The translations under genes were made by a program, and so were the position numbers. Shown one piece after another: positions 1 through 12,300 of a DNA stretch of 64,000 nt. The notes beneath the pieces were generated by a model. It had not been told where the DNA came from and made no database searches. It was given only the letters and a program-made list of their open reading frames with translations. The DNA is from Selaginella moellendorffii (taxonomy: Eukaryota; Streptophyta; Lycopodiopsida; Selaginellales; Selaginellaceae): assembly GCF_000143415.4 (NCBI RefSeq), contig NW_003314261.1, positions 4,380,691 through 4,444,690 of the forward strand. The letters run 5' to 3'. Each line of letters begins with the position of its first letter. Position 1 is the stretch's first letter.

Positions 1-2692
1 TGCGATATAGTGAGTCAATGTCAGCCGGCGGAATGCTCATTGTCAGGAGGCCATAATTGGGACACCCAAACACTCTAGAACACTAGGAGGTGGTGTTTCA
101 TGTCACAAGGGCAATAGATAAGGCCCAAGGGACTAAGTCCCTAGCGAATGATGGATAGTAGGTGTTATCCAAATGTCCAAGATCGTGGAGACAGGAGAAG
201 ACTGTCTACCCGAATTGGACAAAGCCAAAAATGGAATTTGGGCAAGGTTAGTGATGGGCATGTAAAAGCCCATAAGCAACAATGTTAATCCCGATGTGTG
301 AGATTATAAGGTGAGCATGCCCAAGATTGAGGAACCACTCCCTAGGCTATCAGGTAGGTTCATCCCTAAGAATACTTGCTAAGGCATAGTAAAATGTGCA
401 AAGCTATCCTCCTAGTCTGGAGGAGAATAACCAAAGGAAACATATGGGGCCAAAAAACAAGTAGTATTGGGATGGAATTGAACTATAGAAATCGAAGGGC
501 ATATTCAACGGTGGTTATGCAAGATAGGAGTGGAGAATCAAGAGGGTGCTCGAGGATGTTATTGTTAGCAACCGTGATGCTATGGGGAGTCTAAAATATG
601 GAATTGTCCATGTTAAATTATATGGCAACTATAAAGCTTGCGAAAAGGGAAGCCTTACCAAGCTAAAGGACAGAGTTCCTTCAAGGTTCCCAAAGACGAT
701 TCTAGGTAGCTTAGTACCTAGAAAGGCCAAATGTAAATGGTTCATGGAATGCGCGAAATCAAAGTGGCGCAGCAAAAACGTAGTCCTGAAGCTTGCTATG
801 AGGCAAGGCTATCAAGGTTAGGGAAGTAGTTCCCGAGTGTTCAAAGAGAGGGCTTTGAACGAAAGTCGATGGTCAAGGACTTTCACGCTTATGCAGGAAC
901 TATGTTACAGTGGTCGGAGGACTTGCTAAGTGAGATTGGCAAGTCGGGGGAACAAATACCCTAGTTGAAGGTGATAACTTCAAAAAAGATGGGCCATGGG
1001 GCCAAACATGGAGGAGTCCATGCATGATCACAGACTTGTCAAGTGAGAGGACTTGGTAGTGTGGAGGAACTAAGTTCCTAAGCTGTGATTTGTAGTGCGC
1101 TTTAAGTATAAGTTGGTGCACCAGCGTGATAAGTCACGCTATGCATCTTGGGTGATATCGTCCGTAGATGCATATACGGAGGTTGGGTTCGAGTCTCGAC
1201 CCTCTAGTGCTTGGGTTTGAGTCCCAAATCACTAGGGCGTGGTGATGGTTTGGAATATGAGGACACTCATATTTCGGTGGTCATGGACTCTCAGTGAGGA
1301 GACTGGCTTGGGCACACTGCCAAGCGGGGGATGCTCCGGAGTCGTGATACACGATTAGATTGCTTAGTGTGGCTCGGCATATCTAACTTGAACACTTTGG
1401 TGCGAGTGGCACCAAGGACGTGGTGAATGAGATGGGGACACTCAGTCTCAGTTGTTATGGACCCTTGGCCGGAAGGGCTAGCTTAGGCACACCGCCAAGT
1501 GTAGGGGATGCCCCTGGGGTCATGGTCAACAAGTTAAAAGTCTGGGAGACCTAGTATTTATTGGCAAACCTGTTAAGGTGTTAAAATTAAATCACTAGGT
1601 GATCGTATGGCTAAACAAGGACGAGGTCCTTTTGAGGTTAAGGAACAAGATTCCTAGTTCAAAGCATTGATTTGAACTATTGATAATGGTGTGGCTTGGT
1701 CAAGGTGACCAAGTGGGAAAGACACCTAAGGGAAATGAACTATGATGATACAATAGTATTGTGAGTTTAAGAAAGTAGTCTCTAGAAAGGACATATGGGA
1801 GGGTCACAATGTTGGGCCGTGGAAGGGGCCCATAGCAGAAGTTGCTAAAGAGACTTACTAGGGGTGAGCACCCTCTGGATTTGGTGAAGTGGAGCTTTGC
1901 CATGGAACCAAAAGAATACCTCAAGGAGGGAGTGATCCTTTGTTGCTTGCTGCAATAATCAATGGATAGGAGCAAAAGACTAGTGGCCAAGTTTGGGCCA
2001 TGGAATTTAATGGGAGGAATCCAAATGGCTAGGTTAGCCAAGGAACACTAATGTGTTTGATGCTAACGGATTGCGGGAAAGGAAGTGGACTTCCAAGGTT
2101 AGATTCCCAAGTGCTCCAATTCGGCAAAGTAAAAACTCTAAGTGAGGAGCGGCAAAGTAGCCAAAGGATAGGGCTGTGGACAGCCTTGGCACAAATGATG
2201 ATAATTGGAATGTAGTGCCAAGGGTGGCACAAAATAGAAAAGAGGATGATGGTGTCCTCAAGTAGAGGACTTCCTAGGACAGGGAAGTGGACTTGCACAA
2301 TATGTGCAATGCAAGGTGTCGGAGACACTTAGGAAATTGACTTCAAGAAGTCAGAAGTAAACGTTCCAAAGTGCAAGGGTTATGTTGATAGAATCTGAGA
2401 CTACTCAAGAATGAGTAGTGGAATTGAGTTAGAGACGATGTCTCTAACGGGTTTAGCGAGAACTGAACCAACAAAAGGGAGCAAACTACCCTAGGTGGCT
2501 GAATGAGTCTCTATGTTAGAGAGACTATGCTCCTTAGAGGATGGACAAGGCATGGTGAGCCTTTGGTGTCAAACCATAGACAAATATTGGCTGGGTGCCA
2601 AGGATGGAACTGGTAATACATGCGGGTATTACTTTATAAGAGGGTTATTGTTCGATGAGGACATCGAACTTCGTCTATGGGTGATGGAGTTG
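1..2692 (+). mobile_element. Internal region of an unnamed LTR element (relic, left end cut by window)
   Basis: No convincing protein is seen here; the open frames are short and overlap on both strands. The stretch abuts an LTR-like end beginning TGAGACACAAAATCC at 2693, and a purine-rich run (gggtgatggag) sits just before it as a plausible polypurine tract, so this is best read as the 3' internal part of a plus-oriented LTR element. Bases 1-170 have a diverged inverted copy near 46690-46850 (shared words around the AACACTCTA and GGGACTAAGTCCCTA motifs), which shows the sequence is repetitive. It may be a LARD-type non-coding interior or a decayed gypsy/copia interior. Confidence 0.4.
1236..1530 (+). 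repeat. Degenerate direct duplication, period about 170-180 bp
   Basis: The block from about 1236 (GTGGTGATG, then GACACTCA, a CATGGAC/ATGGACC word, GCACACTGCCAAG and GGGGATGC) recurs from about 1415 with the same order of words. The copies are imperfect and contain no open frame. Confidence 0.5.
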
Positions 2693-3040
2693 TGAGACAC
2701 AAAATCCCTAGGCCCCAAAGTGGAGCCGGAAGGGTGCCATGTGTTGGTGGCCGAAGCGAAAACCAAACGAGCGTAAAACGTTTGGACTAAAAAGCTCCGA
2801 CTTGAAAAGGTCGAGAGTGGGAGTGGAACTCCTAATGAAGTGCTTGAGGAACAAGCACAAAGCGAGCAATAAGCAAGGCTCCAAAAAGGGACCCGAGATG
2901 AACTCGAGATGGAGTCTGAGATGGACCCGAGATGGAGTCTGAGATGGACCCGAGATGGAGTCCGAGATGGACCCGAGATGGAATCTGAGATGAAATCTGA
3001 GATGGAGTCTGAGATGGAGTCCGAGATGGAGTCCGAGATG
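2693..3040 (+). mobile_element. Partial LTR, inverted relative of the solo LTR at 38527-40080
   Basis: The sequence starting TGAGACACAAAATCC is the reverse complement of the right end of the 38527-40080 solo LTR, including the word for CCTAGGCCCCAAAGTGG and the following roughly 200 bp. It ends abruptly at 3040 where the gypsy element starting TGTCAGG is inserted. The remaining part of the LTR is not seen on the other side of that element. Confidence 0.6.
2891..3040 (+). repeat. Minisatellite, 15-bp unit GAGATGGAGTCYGAG / GAGATGGACCC
   Basis: About ten tandem units of the type GAGATGGAGTCTGAGATGGACCC run to the insertion point of the gypsy element. The same array occurs inverted at 39711-39852 inside the solo LTR, so it belongs to the LTR itself. 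The open frames through it on both strands are artefacts of the 15-bp (5-codon) period. Confidence 0.85.
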
Positions 3041-3350
3041 TGTCAGGAATCCCCCAATTCTTGCCACATTCTTGACTCTCGCCGGATTCCTGACCTGCAA
3101 ACCACATTCCTGACTCTCGAGACACTTCCCTATTCCTGACTCTCGAGACACTTCCCGATTCCTGAGTCTCGAGCCACATTCCTGATGATGATGTGGCGCC
3201 TCCTCGATCTCAGCTATATTTAGGCCGTCCTCGATTCAAGAGTGGTGGAGCTTCATCAACCTATAGTATATATAGGTTAGCCTTGTTCCATTTCTCCACA
3301 ATCTGAATCAACACCAGTCTAAGGCCTCTTCTTTGTTTTCACTAGCTTTT
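3041..3350 (+). repeat. 5' LTR of the chromovirus (right end approximate)
   Basis: It starts TGTCAGG and matches 8214-8429 with only scattered differences. It contains short internal repeats of the TTCCTGACTCTCGAG type and a TATATTTAG/TATATATAG box region. I could not place its 3' end or a clear primer-binding site. Confidence 0.7.
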
Positions 3351-3499
3351 TCTCTTTGTCTTTAGCATTTTCCAATCTTGATCTTGTTGGGGGTCTTGAT
3401 AGTTTGATTCAGATTGTGGTTTTTGCTTTTCTTTTAGCTTGCTTTGATTGTTTGATTACCTTTGCCTTTTTTTTCCCCCTTTTTTCTTTCTTCTTGCCA

Positions 3500-4471
3500 A
3501 TGGAGTCTCCAAGCCATCCTGATTTCTTTGCTGAAGTCCTTGCAAAAATCCAGTCTGAGAATACCGAGCTGAAGGCGACCCTTCTTCGCATGCAGCAGGA
3601 GCTTGCTTCACTTTTGGCTCAAGGATCCAGCAAAGTTCCTGAACCGAAGGTGAGCTTCCCAGCAAAATTTTCAGGCAAGCGTTCAGAGCTTCGCGGATTC
3701 CTGAGCCAGATGGAGTTGATCTTCGCACTTCAACATCGGCGGTACCCTACTCCCGAGTCTCAAATCGGCACAATTGGGACGTTGCTCGAAGGTGCAGCTT
3801 TGTCATGGTTTTCTCCTCTTTTGGAGAAGAGCATGAAAGGGGTTGTGGTTCCAGAACTGATGGATCTTCAATTGTTCAAAGAGAAGCTCGAAGCATGTTT
3901 TGGCGAGACGGATCGGGTTCGGGCTGCTACCACAAAGATGAGACGTCTCTCTCAGGGGCCTTGTCCTGCCTCGATCTACGCTGCAGAGTTCCAACTCCTT
4001 GCTTTGGACACTTAGTGGGATGAGCGGGCCCTGATTGACCAATTTCGTTTCGGCCTCAACAACGGTGTCAAGGATTTGTTGCTCACCATGGAGGATCCCA
4101 AGGACCTGTCGGATGCCATCAACAAAGCTATTCGATGTGACAATCGTCTCTTTGAACGTCGTCAGGAAAGTCGCCGCGCCGCTGTTTTTCCGTCCCAGAC
4201 TCAGGAATCCCAGCTTGAGTCTTCGGGGCATACTCCTGAACCTACTGCTCCGGTTCCGATGGATATTTCTGGTACTCCCCGACTCATTAGAGGGAAGTTG
4301 AGTCCTGCTGAGAAGCAACGTCGAATATCTCATAATCTTTGCCTCTATTGTGCTGATCCTAATCACAAAGCAGCTGTATGTCCCAAGAAGCCTCCTCGAC
4401 TGCTCGAGTTCACTCTGCCTCAAAGTCCACCTCTATTGCAGTCGGGAAACGACCTTGTCCAAACAGAGTAG
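3500..4471 (+). pseudogene. gag: Chromovirus Gag (nucleocapsid), one in-frame TAG
   Basis: This frame encodes the retrotransposon Gag domain that packages element RNA. The ATG at 3500 starts a coiled-coil-like segment (ENTELKATLLRMQQELASLL), then the retrotransposon-gag core (FSGKRSELRGFL and LSWFSPLLEKS regions), and ends with a CCHC zinc knuckle (CLYCADPNHKAAVC, C-x2-C-x4-H-x4-C) near 4344-4385. A TAG at 4013-4015 interrupts the frame just before WDERALIDQF, where homologues usually have Gln or another polar residue; the frame resumes at once without a shift. The frame overlaps the protease frame at 4378-4471 in the -1 register, which may be a natural frameshift or an indel. As it stands it cannot make full-length Gag without readthrough. 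Confidence 0.85.
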
Positions 4472-7400
4472 GAGCTGTCTGTTTGGACTCCCCGAATAAA
4501 AATCACTTTTCTTCTTTATCAAGCTCTTTACCACCTTTCATCAAAGCCACCACCAATTCCCGCAACTTCCGCGTCCCATGTCTCCTTTCTTTCACCGGAC
4601 AATCAGGACTCAAGGCTCTAGCGTTACTGGACTCGGGTGCAACTTCCTGCTTCATGGACACGGACTTTGCTGCCCGACATCACATTCCTCTTTCTCCTAC
4701 CATACGGGATTTGAGGGTTGAAGGCATCGGCGGGCATTTTGTGTCTCCATCTTCTGGACTTAGGGAAACGTTGCCCGTTCGAGTACACATCGGGTCCACC
4801 GTCACCGATATCGCCTTCAACATCATCAATAGCAAGTCCTCCTCTGTGGTGCTTGGTCTTCCTTGGTTCCAACTACATTAGCCTCAAATCTGTTGGAAGG
4901 AATTACAGCTCATCTCTCCCACGGCTTCCCCTACTGTTCATCGAGTCCGAATCAGGAAAAGTTCCCTAAACTCAAATCGGGGTTTTGTTCCTGACTCTAT
5001 AAAGTTTTCACCCTCTTCTTTTTCCTCTCTTCCATCTTACACTGGACCGTATCCTCGTCTCATCATTCCATTTAGTCGTACGCCTCCTCCTATCTCCACA
5101 ATCACTATGAAAGAACTCCTTCATGAAGAACCTCTTTTTCTTTTTGCTTTGCATGTTTTTCCTGTCAGTCTTCCTGAGAAGTATCATGATTTTGGGGATG
5201 TGTTTGACAAGAAAAAAGATAGTGTACTGCCTGTTTATCGGCCTTATGATTGTCCCATTGATTTACAGGAAAAAGCGTCACTTCCATGGGGGCCTATCTA
5301 CGGGTTATCCCCGTCTGAGCTTAAGGCCCTCAAAGAGTACGTGGATGAGAACCTTGCCTCGGGCTACATTCAGCATTCGCAGTCCCCGGCTGAAGCGCCT
5401 GCCTTCTTTTTCAAGAAGAAGGATGGGAGCTTGTGGCTAGTCATCGACTACCGAGGTTTGAACAAGGTGACTGTTCGGAACCGTTATCCGCTGCCCCTGA
5501 TCTCGGACTTGTTGGAACGTCTCGGTGGTGCCCGCTTCTTCACCAAGATCGACCTCTATGGAGCATACAACCTGATCCGGATCTGGCCTGGTGATGAATG
5601 GAAGATTGCGTTCCGAACCCACTATGGCCACTTCGAGTACACTATCATGCCATTTGGCTTGACAAATGCTCCAGCAGTTTTCCAACACATGGCGAACGAC
5701 GTCTTTCGGGAGTTTCTTGATCAGATGGTGATCGTCTACCTCGATGACATCCTCATCTACTCAAAAACTCAGGAGGAGCATGACGAACATGTACGCAAGG
5801 TGCTAGCGAAGCTGCGAGAACATGGCCTATACGCGAAGCTTGAGAAATGTTCCTTTGATCAGCAGTCTGTGGAGTTCCTTGGGTACATTGTCACTCCTGA
5901 GGGTATCACGATGGATCCTGCCAAAGTCAAGACTATTCTCGAATGGGAGCCTCCACAATCAATGTCGGACGTTCAGGTTTTCCTTGGCTTCGCCAACTTC
6001 TACCGCAAATTCATTGATCACTACTCTGACATTGTCCTTCCTCTCACACATCTCACTCGCAAGGATGTTCCCTTCTCTTGGTCTGCTGCTGCCCAGCAGG
6101 CCTTCGACACACTCAAGGCGATCTTCAGTTCTGCTCCTGTCTTGATCCATGCTGATTCCTCACAACCTTTCTTCATCGAGGCTGATGCCTCCGACTTTGC
6201 CATTGGTGCTGTGCTGTCTCAACTCGGAGCGGATCACGAACTTCATCTGGTCGCTTTCCATTCTCGGAAATTCCAGCCTGCGGAGATCAATTACGAAATC
6301 CACGACAAGGAGCTCCTTGCCATCGTGGATTCCTTTGGAGAGTGGCGCTGTTTCTTGGAGGGGGTGAGCCATCAAACAACAGTCTGGACGGATCACAAAA
6401 ATCTCAAGTACTTTGCCACTTCCCGAGTTTTAAGCTGTCGTCAAGCAAGGTGGGCACAATTCCTAAGTCGGTTTGACTTTGTTATCAAGTACAGACCTGG
6501 AAAGTTTCAAGGCCTTTCTGATGCTCTTTCAAGGCGCTCCTATCTCAGTCTCAGGCCTGGTAATCCTGCTTTTGATCAACAGGATCAAGTTATCCTCGGT
6601 CCTGATCGGCTTCAAGTTATGGCAATTTCCCTGGCCCCTCAGGACTCCTCCTTGATGGATGCAATCAGAAACGATCTTCAATCCGATGATCTCGCTAGCG
6701 ACATTTTCCCCCATCTTCAGGCTGGACACCCAGTGACTCCCGACTGTCGGCGATTTGACGAGTTCGAGTTCTTAGATGGTTTATTGTACCGTGGGGAGCA
6801 GCTTTACGTTCCTGAAGGTGATGCTCGAAGGTTGGTCCTGATGGCGTGCCACGATAGCTTGACTGCTGGTCACTTCGGCATTGCGAAAACCTATGAGCTA
6901 GTTGTACGGGACTTTTGGTGGCCTCACATGGACGACTACATCAAAGCTTTTGTTACCTCCTGTGACACTTGTGCCCGGAATAAGGTACCTCGCCACCTTC
7001 CTTCAGGTTTGCTTCGTTCCCTTCCGGTCCCTTTAGGTCCTTGGGAATCCATCTCCATGGATTTCTTGAGTGATCTTCCGAGTTCTGGAGGCTTCAACAG
7101 CATTTTAGTCATGGTGGATTGCTTCACAAAGATGGCACACTTCTTGCCATGTACCAAGGAGTTTTCGGACGAGGACATGGCAAAACTGGTATTCAGGGAA
7201 ATTTTTCGACTTCATGGGATTCCTACAGATGTGGTTTCAGATCGGGGGCCTCAGTTCATCTCTCATTTCTGGCAACGGTTTTTGCAGCTACTTGGAGTGA
7301 AGGCCAACCTCTCTTCGGCATATCATCCTCAAACTGATGGGCAGTCCGAGCGAACGATTCAGACGTTGGAACAATTCTTGAGGTGCTTCATCAACTATTA

Positions 7401-8202
7401 TCAGGATAACTGGTTCGATATCCTTCCTCTTGCTGAGTTCTCCTATAACAACTCTGTTCACTCCTCTCTTCGAGTTTCCCCCTTCTTTGCAAACTCTGGC
7501 CGAAATCCCCGATTCAATCTCTCACTTCCTTCTCCATCTGAATCCTCTCGTTCAAATCCCCGCTCTGAGGCATTTATCTCCAACCTCTAGGAAATCCACA
7601 ACTCCATCTCCTTCCACCTCCATCATGCTCAGGAATCTCATAAAACATTTGCCAATGTCCATCGTCAGGATTGTCCCCCTTACAATATCGGGGATAAAGT
7701 CTGGCTCCTCAGGCGAAATATCTCCACCACCAGGCCCTGTCCAAAACTCGATTTCAAACGCCTTGGTCCTTTCCCTATCACTGCCATCATTAATCCTGTC
7801 ACTTATTGCCTTGCACTTCCCTCCTCATATCAAATTCACCCCGTTTTTCACTCCTCTCTCCTTGAGCCTTATATTCCCAATCCTATTCCAAATCGGGTCA
7901 TTCCTCCGCCTCCACCAGTGCAGCTCGAGGATAGGTCTAAGTACGAGGTTCAGGACATCCTTGATTCCAAGATTTCACGGTCTAAACTCTACTATCTGGT
8001 GGACTGGAAGGGTTACGGACCTGAGGAACGCACTTGGGAACCTGCGGACAACCTGATTCATTCTCCTGACCTTGTTCAGGACTTCCACCGCCGCTATCCT
8101 TCTCGTCCCAGTCCTCATTCTTTTTCTCCATCTCCCATCCCTCGCCGCTCATCTCATCCTCCTCTTCGTTCTCGTTCACATCCTCGTTCCACTCGTTCTT
8201 GA
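4378..8202 (+). pseudogene. pol: Chromovirus Pol: protease, RT, RNase H, integrase, chromodomain; two in-frame TAGs
   Basis: One frame runs from 4378 to the TGA at 8200-8202, broken only by TAG at 4879-4881 and 7588-7590. The protease active site reads LLDSGATSCFM (about 4627-4660). RT carries the YLDD catalytic box (about 5740) and the MPFGLTNAPAVFQ segment; RNase H shows EADASDFAIGAVL (about 6178). The integrase has the H2C2 finger (CHDSLTAGHFG to CDTCARNK), then the three acidic core residues in SMDFLSDL, DRGPQFISHFW and HPQTDGQSERT. After the second TAG the frame continues into the integrase C-terminal domain and a chromodomain (YLVDWKGYGPEERTWEPADN, about 7993-8055), which targets integration to marked chromatin. 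Both TAGs fall where a Gln codon would fit. Confidence 0.9.
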
Positions 8203-8210
8203 GGAGGGGG
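8201..8210 (+). other. Polypurine tract of the chromovirus
   Basis: GAGGAGGGGG lies just after the pol stop and 3 bp before the 3' LTR, the expected site for plus-strand priming. Confidence 0.75.
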
Positions 8211-8213
8211 TGC

Positions 8214-8429
8214 TGTCAGGAATCCCCCAATTCTTGCCACATTCTTGACTCTCGCCGGATTCTTGACCTGCAAACCACATTCCTGACTCTCGAGACACTT
8301 CCCTATTCCTGACTCTCGAGACACTTCCCAATTCCTGAGTCTCGAGCCACATTCCTGATGATGATGTGGTGCCTCCTCGACCTCAGCTATATTTAAACCG
8401 TCCTCGATTCAAGAGTGGTGGAGCTTCAT
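8214..8429 (+). repeat. Truncated 3' LTR of the chromovirus
   Basis: It repeats the first 216 bp of the 5' LTR and stops at GAGCTTCAT, where the LARD LTR begins. The missing part is not found at the right side of that LARD. Confidence 0.85.
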
Positions 8430-9326
8430 TGTAGCGCACGTGGTTTTGACCCTTTATCCTATGGTGATTTACCATAGGATAACACCATGAAGCGGAACCT
8501 AAACCCTCTTTGTGCCACGTGACAGATGCCATGTGTCACATACCACGTGTCCGTGCCACGTGTCCATAGGAACCCGAGGTTCAGGGCCTTGGGCCACTGA
8601 ACGAAGGAACGGTGCCAAACTCCCAAGCGTGACGCCAAGGAGTGATGGAACCGAACCACGGAGCAACTCCCGAGCATATAGCCCAAGGAGCGAAGGGACA
8701 GGGTCCCGGAGTGACTTGGAACAGTCCTAGAGCAACCAGCATTCCAATGCCAGGACCAGCACGCAAAACGGAGCCAAACGGAGTCTGGCGCTATTTCGGC
8801 ATACCAGTGGCCTAACGCGAGGACATGGGTACTCCACCAGCTAGCATGGAATGGAACTTGGGCTTAGACCCAAGCCAGACGCAGAACAAGGACAGGCACG
8901 CAAGCGGGAGCTAGACTATGCCTCAGGTTGGTCGGCCATGCCCGACCTACCCACTATCCCTACTATACATTTGGAACCCCCCATAGCCCCCCCCCCCTTA
9001 AGGAACACACGCTTTGGGCTTTCACCCCAAGCCTCCCTTAGTATCAGGAGTTAGTCTCTGGGACAAGCTCGAAACTTACTAATTATGGAATGTCCCTAGA
9101 TTGCGAATTTGGACACGGGACGAACACCATTGTGTTCAGAACGATCTCTACATTCCGTAGATATGCCAAATGAGCAAATCTGGACACTTTCCATAAATAG
9201 CATTTGGAACGAATTAAGACTAACACAAAGGGCATAATAGCGAGGGTGTTTGGCAGACACGGTAAGCTATCATCTAGCGATGTTGAGGGACCAATCTCAA
9301 TATCGCGGGGGTTCTTGATACTAGCA
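8430..9326 (-). repeat. LARD copy 1, left LTR (3' LTR of the minus-strand element)
   Basis: It starts TGTAGCGCACGTGG and ends GATACTAGCA. It contains an inverted repeat near its edge (ATCCTATGGTGATTTACCATAGGAT, given here as positions 8456-8481) and repeated CCACGTG words at about 8515-8565. It matches 14576-15462 almost throughout, with an extra 10 bp near 8765-8775. Confidence 0.9.
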
Positions 9327-12300
9327 AGTGCAAGCCAATGACACAAGTTTCTCAAACCAGGCCGAGTATGCTCAGCAAGAAACACATAGGGTTCCTACCT
9401 TATGTTTATCCAATCTAAGTGCATGGTCATTGACTAGTTTCTCAACTAGCTCAAGTGGGAAACTGATAACGGGTCCAGCAATACCGACCTCCTGCCATCG
9501 TGGCAGTAAGGTAAGAGTGTCCATAAGGACTGGCCGACAGGTAACTTTCGATACCTGAAGTCACATTCGCGACACTCTCCCCCCCTTGGGAAGATCGACG
9601 TCCTCGTCGATGCATACTCGAGTCTAGAATACCGCCAAGGAAACAACTCCAGAAAAAGTTCACGGTACTCACACTATGTGAGAAATGCACCGACTTAAAT
9701 GAGTTAGGGGGCAACCTCTTTGTCTAACGCGGATGCGCTACCAGCTCAGACACCTCCGGCCGTCGCTGACAAGGAAATGACCAACGAAGTCAGCCACCCT
9801 TGCTGCTCTGGGAGTCACCCAGCTTACAAAAGTGTGATATGCCCCTGCCCGCAGGAACATAGAGAGAGAAGCCAGAGGCCCCAACCCTCCTAAGCAAAGA
9901 AACCAAACCCGTCGGTAAGGTTTAGATAGACTACTGTAAACAGGCAGTTAGAGTTGTTTACACGGTCACACCCTTTCACAGAATAAAGAACATCGACAGA
10001 GAGGCGGGTTATGTGACCAGTCGACAGTAGCTACCCCATGACTAGAGATTTCACCATGCACATGAAGTGCCGAAGCCCGTCTGCCTATACTGGCCCAAAC
10101 TCAAAGATCAATATATATGGACTATATCAAAGTCATAAACAATGATATCTTAGAGATTGAATTATCAGTGAATAAAGCTTTAAATTAGAACACAAAAGTA
10201 TTCCAAGTAAGTTATCATCCGATAAACTAGTATTATAGTGCAAGAACCACCAGGATCAGCATAATTGGTAAACATAGGAATCACCATCCAACAAAATTCA
10301 ATAGCAAGTAGATCATCAAGGAAACTCAATGATAAAGTTTAACTATTAAAGATTGCAGACAGAATGCTAAACAACTTACGAAAGATAACTCAAAGAACAC
10401 AAAGTATCATTGACTGACAAGCAAAATGCTCGCGAATGTATCACCCAAAGGAAATAACATCCAAATCTATCAAAACTAACTCAAGCAATAATCAACAGAA
10501 CAAAATGAATGTTGCAAAGCAAACAAATATAGTGTTCATGCCAATCATCGCACTAGCCAATCCAGATAGATCCCAGCCAATAACACCAAGGAACTCAAGT
10601 TGCCTAAGCAAGTGTTAGCAACATCCTACTGATGTCTCAAACCCAAGAGACCAATCCAGAGCAAACCACAAAGAACATGTGGTATTGCGAAAAGCCAAAA
10701 GCCATCAAAGAGAACAACTAACTATCATGAAAGATCGTCAATCAGCCCATCAATGTAGTGATGTATAATCATCGTTGAAGAAAGAATCTACCATCCCGAA
10801 GAATAGCAAATAATTCCAAACCAACAATAATCAAGCAAAACTTGTGATAAGGACAATCAACTACCCTAGATGATAGTCAATCATCACCAATGATTGCCAG
10901 ATGCAAAAACCAACTTCAACATCGAAGCTAATGAGCCAAAATGCCTTCCCCAACAACTTCTAACAAATGGAACAATGAGCACAAAACTCAAGAACCAAAA
11001 GCTCGAAGAAGCCTATAACTAAGTCTTGCCTAATAATGATCACGAGTCTCATAGAAGCTAACTTCAATGCTAAAGAAGAAATCATGGTGCAACCCACAAT
11101 ATCTTCCTCAACACATCCATAAGCCAAACTTCATAATGCCAAAGCTAATGAAGAGCATTTCTGCATCAATCCAAAAGCTAAGCATAACGAAGCTATGCTT
11201 AACAAGTGATCATCAAACGATCCTCCATGAATCCATCTATAGCAAGACGTAACTCACTTCATAACAAGCTCAAAAAGAATCATTAATGATTGCTATATTC
11301 CGAACTCAAATCCAGCAAGGACTCAACATTCTAATATCGATCACTAACTCTTCTTCTTGTAGAGTTAGCATAGTCCACGACTAAATCACTTTTCAAGGAA
11401 AAGCTAAAGCTCAACCCTCTACTAAATAATCTCGTCTAGAACACAACTAACTCAACTTGCCACTCAGTTCGTTTGAACGTCAACACAGTTGCTAACTAGC
11501 AAATGCACGAATGCCAACAACACAAAGCTATAGCCAAATCATCAACACTATATTCATCAAGACTAATGAAACTCAATATCAATCCTAAGGAAAGACATTT
11601 CATTTCACTCAAGTCTCAATATCAACAATATCAATGTCAAGGCATCACTTCAATGCCATCAACACCAAAACAAAGCTAGAAGAAAGCATGAGTGAATCAC
11701 CACTCGGAGCTTTCCAGCAACCAAGTTAACCAAGGTCGAAGATACTTTAGTTAGTAACCGAGACTAATCCTTTAGCAAAACTCAGTTACAGATAACACTT
11801 CCTCAAGGAGTGAGTCACCACATCCAAGACTCAATGAAATCCAACACCACGAACTAAATGCAACCAAATGATATCGACAGAGATAGAGTCGACATGTCAA
11901 CATGGAAAAACCATGTAAGTCTAACGACACGATCCTCCGCAACACCATCCGGTAAAGCAAACTTATCATTGCTAAATCATCATCGAGTGAAGCAAGTGTC
12001 AACAGTCTTTTGACAAAGTCTACAAGCAATCATTAGTCGCAAAGCAACTAACAACTAACAACTAACATCACTCTTTCAACTTATCTTTACAAGACCCAAA
12101 CACTAAACTCACGTCATCGAGTCATACACTTGTCCAACATGAACGTGATACCTTCGGTATGAGATAAAAGTTCATTGACAAGCACAAACTAAATGACCAC
12201 TCGAATCCAACTCAACTGCAATAAGCTCACCAATGCATTTAGCCAATAGCTCTGAGCATGCTTTGAAGAGGCTAGCTATGCATGATCAACACTCAGCTGA

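Larger units (their letters stand above)
3041..8429 (+). mobile_element. Ty3/gypsy chromovirus LTR retrotransposon, 3' LTR truncated
   Basis: The direct repeats begin TGTCAGGAATCCCCC at 3041 and 8214, and a polypurine tract (GAGGAGGGGG, 8201-8210) precedes the second. Between them lie Gag with a CCHC knuckle, aspartic protease, reverse transcriptase, RNase H, integrase and a C-terminal chromodomain in the Ty3/gypsy order. The chromodomain places it among the chromoviruses. The 3' LTR is cut after about 216 bp where the LARD element starts at 8430. Three in-frame TAG codons break the reading frames, but the LTRs are very similar where both exist, so the insertion looks fairly young. Confidence 0.93.

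Noticed and set aside
2708-3179. Long repetitive open frames on both strands
   Set aside because: They come from the 15-bp period of the minisatellite and have no domain.
7430-8056. 208-codon frame overlapping the integrase and chromodomain region
   Set aside because: It is a shadow of the pol frame, which continues past the TAG at 7588 in its own register.
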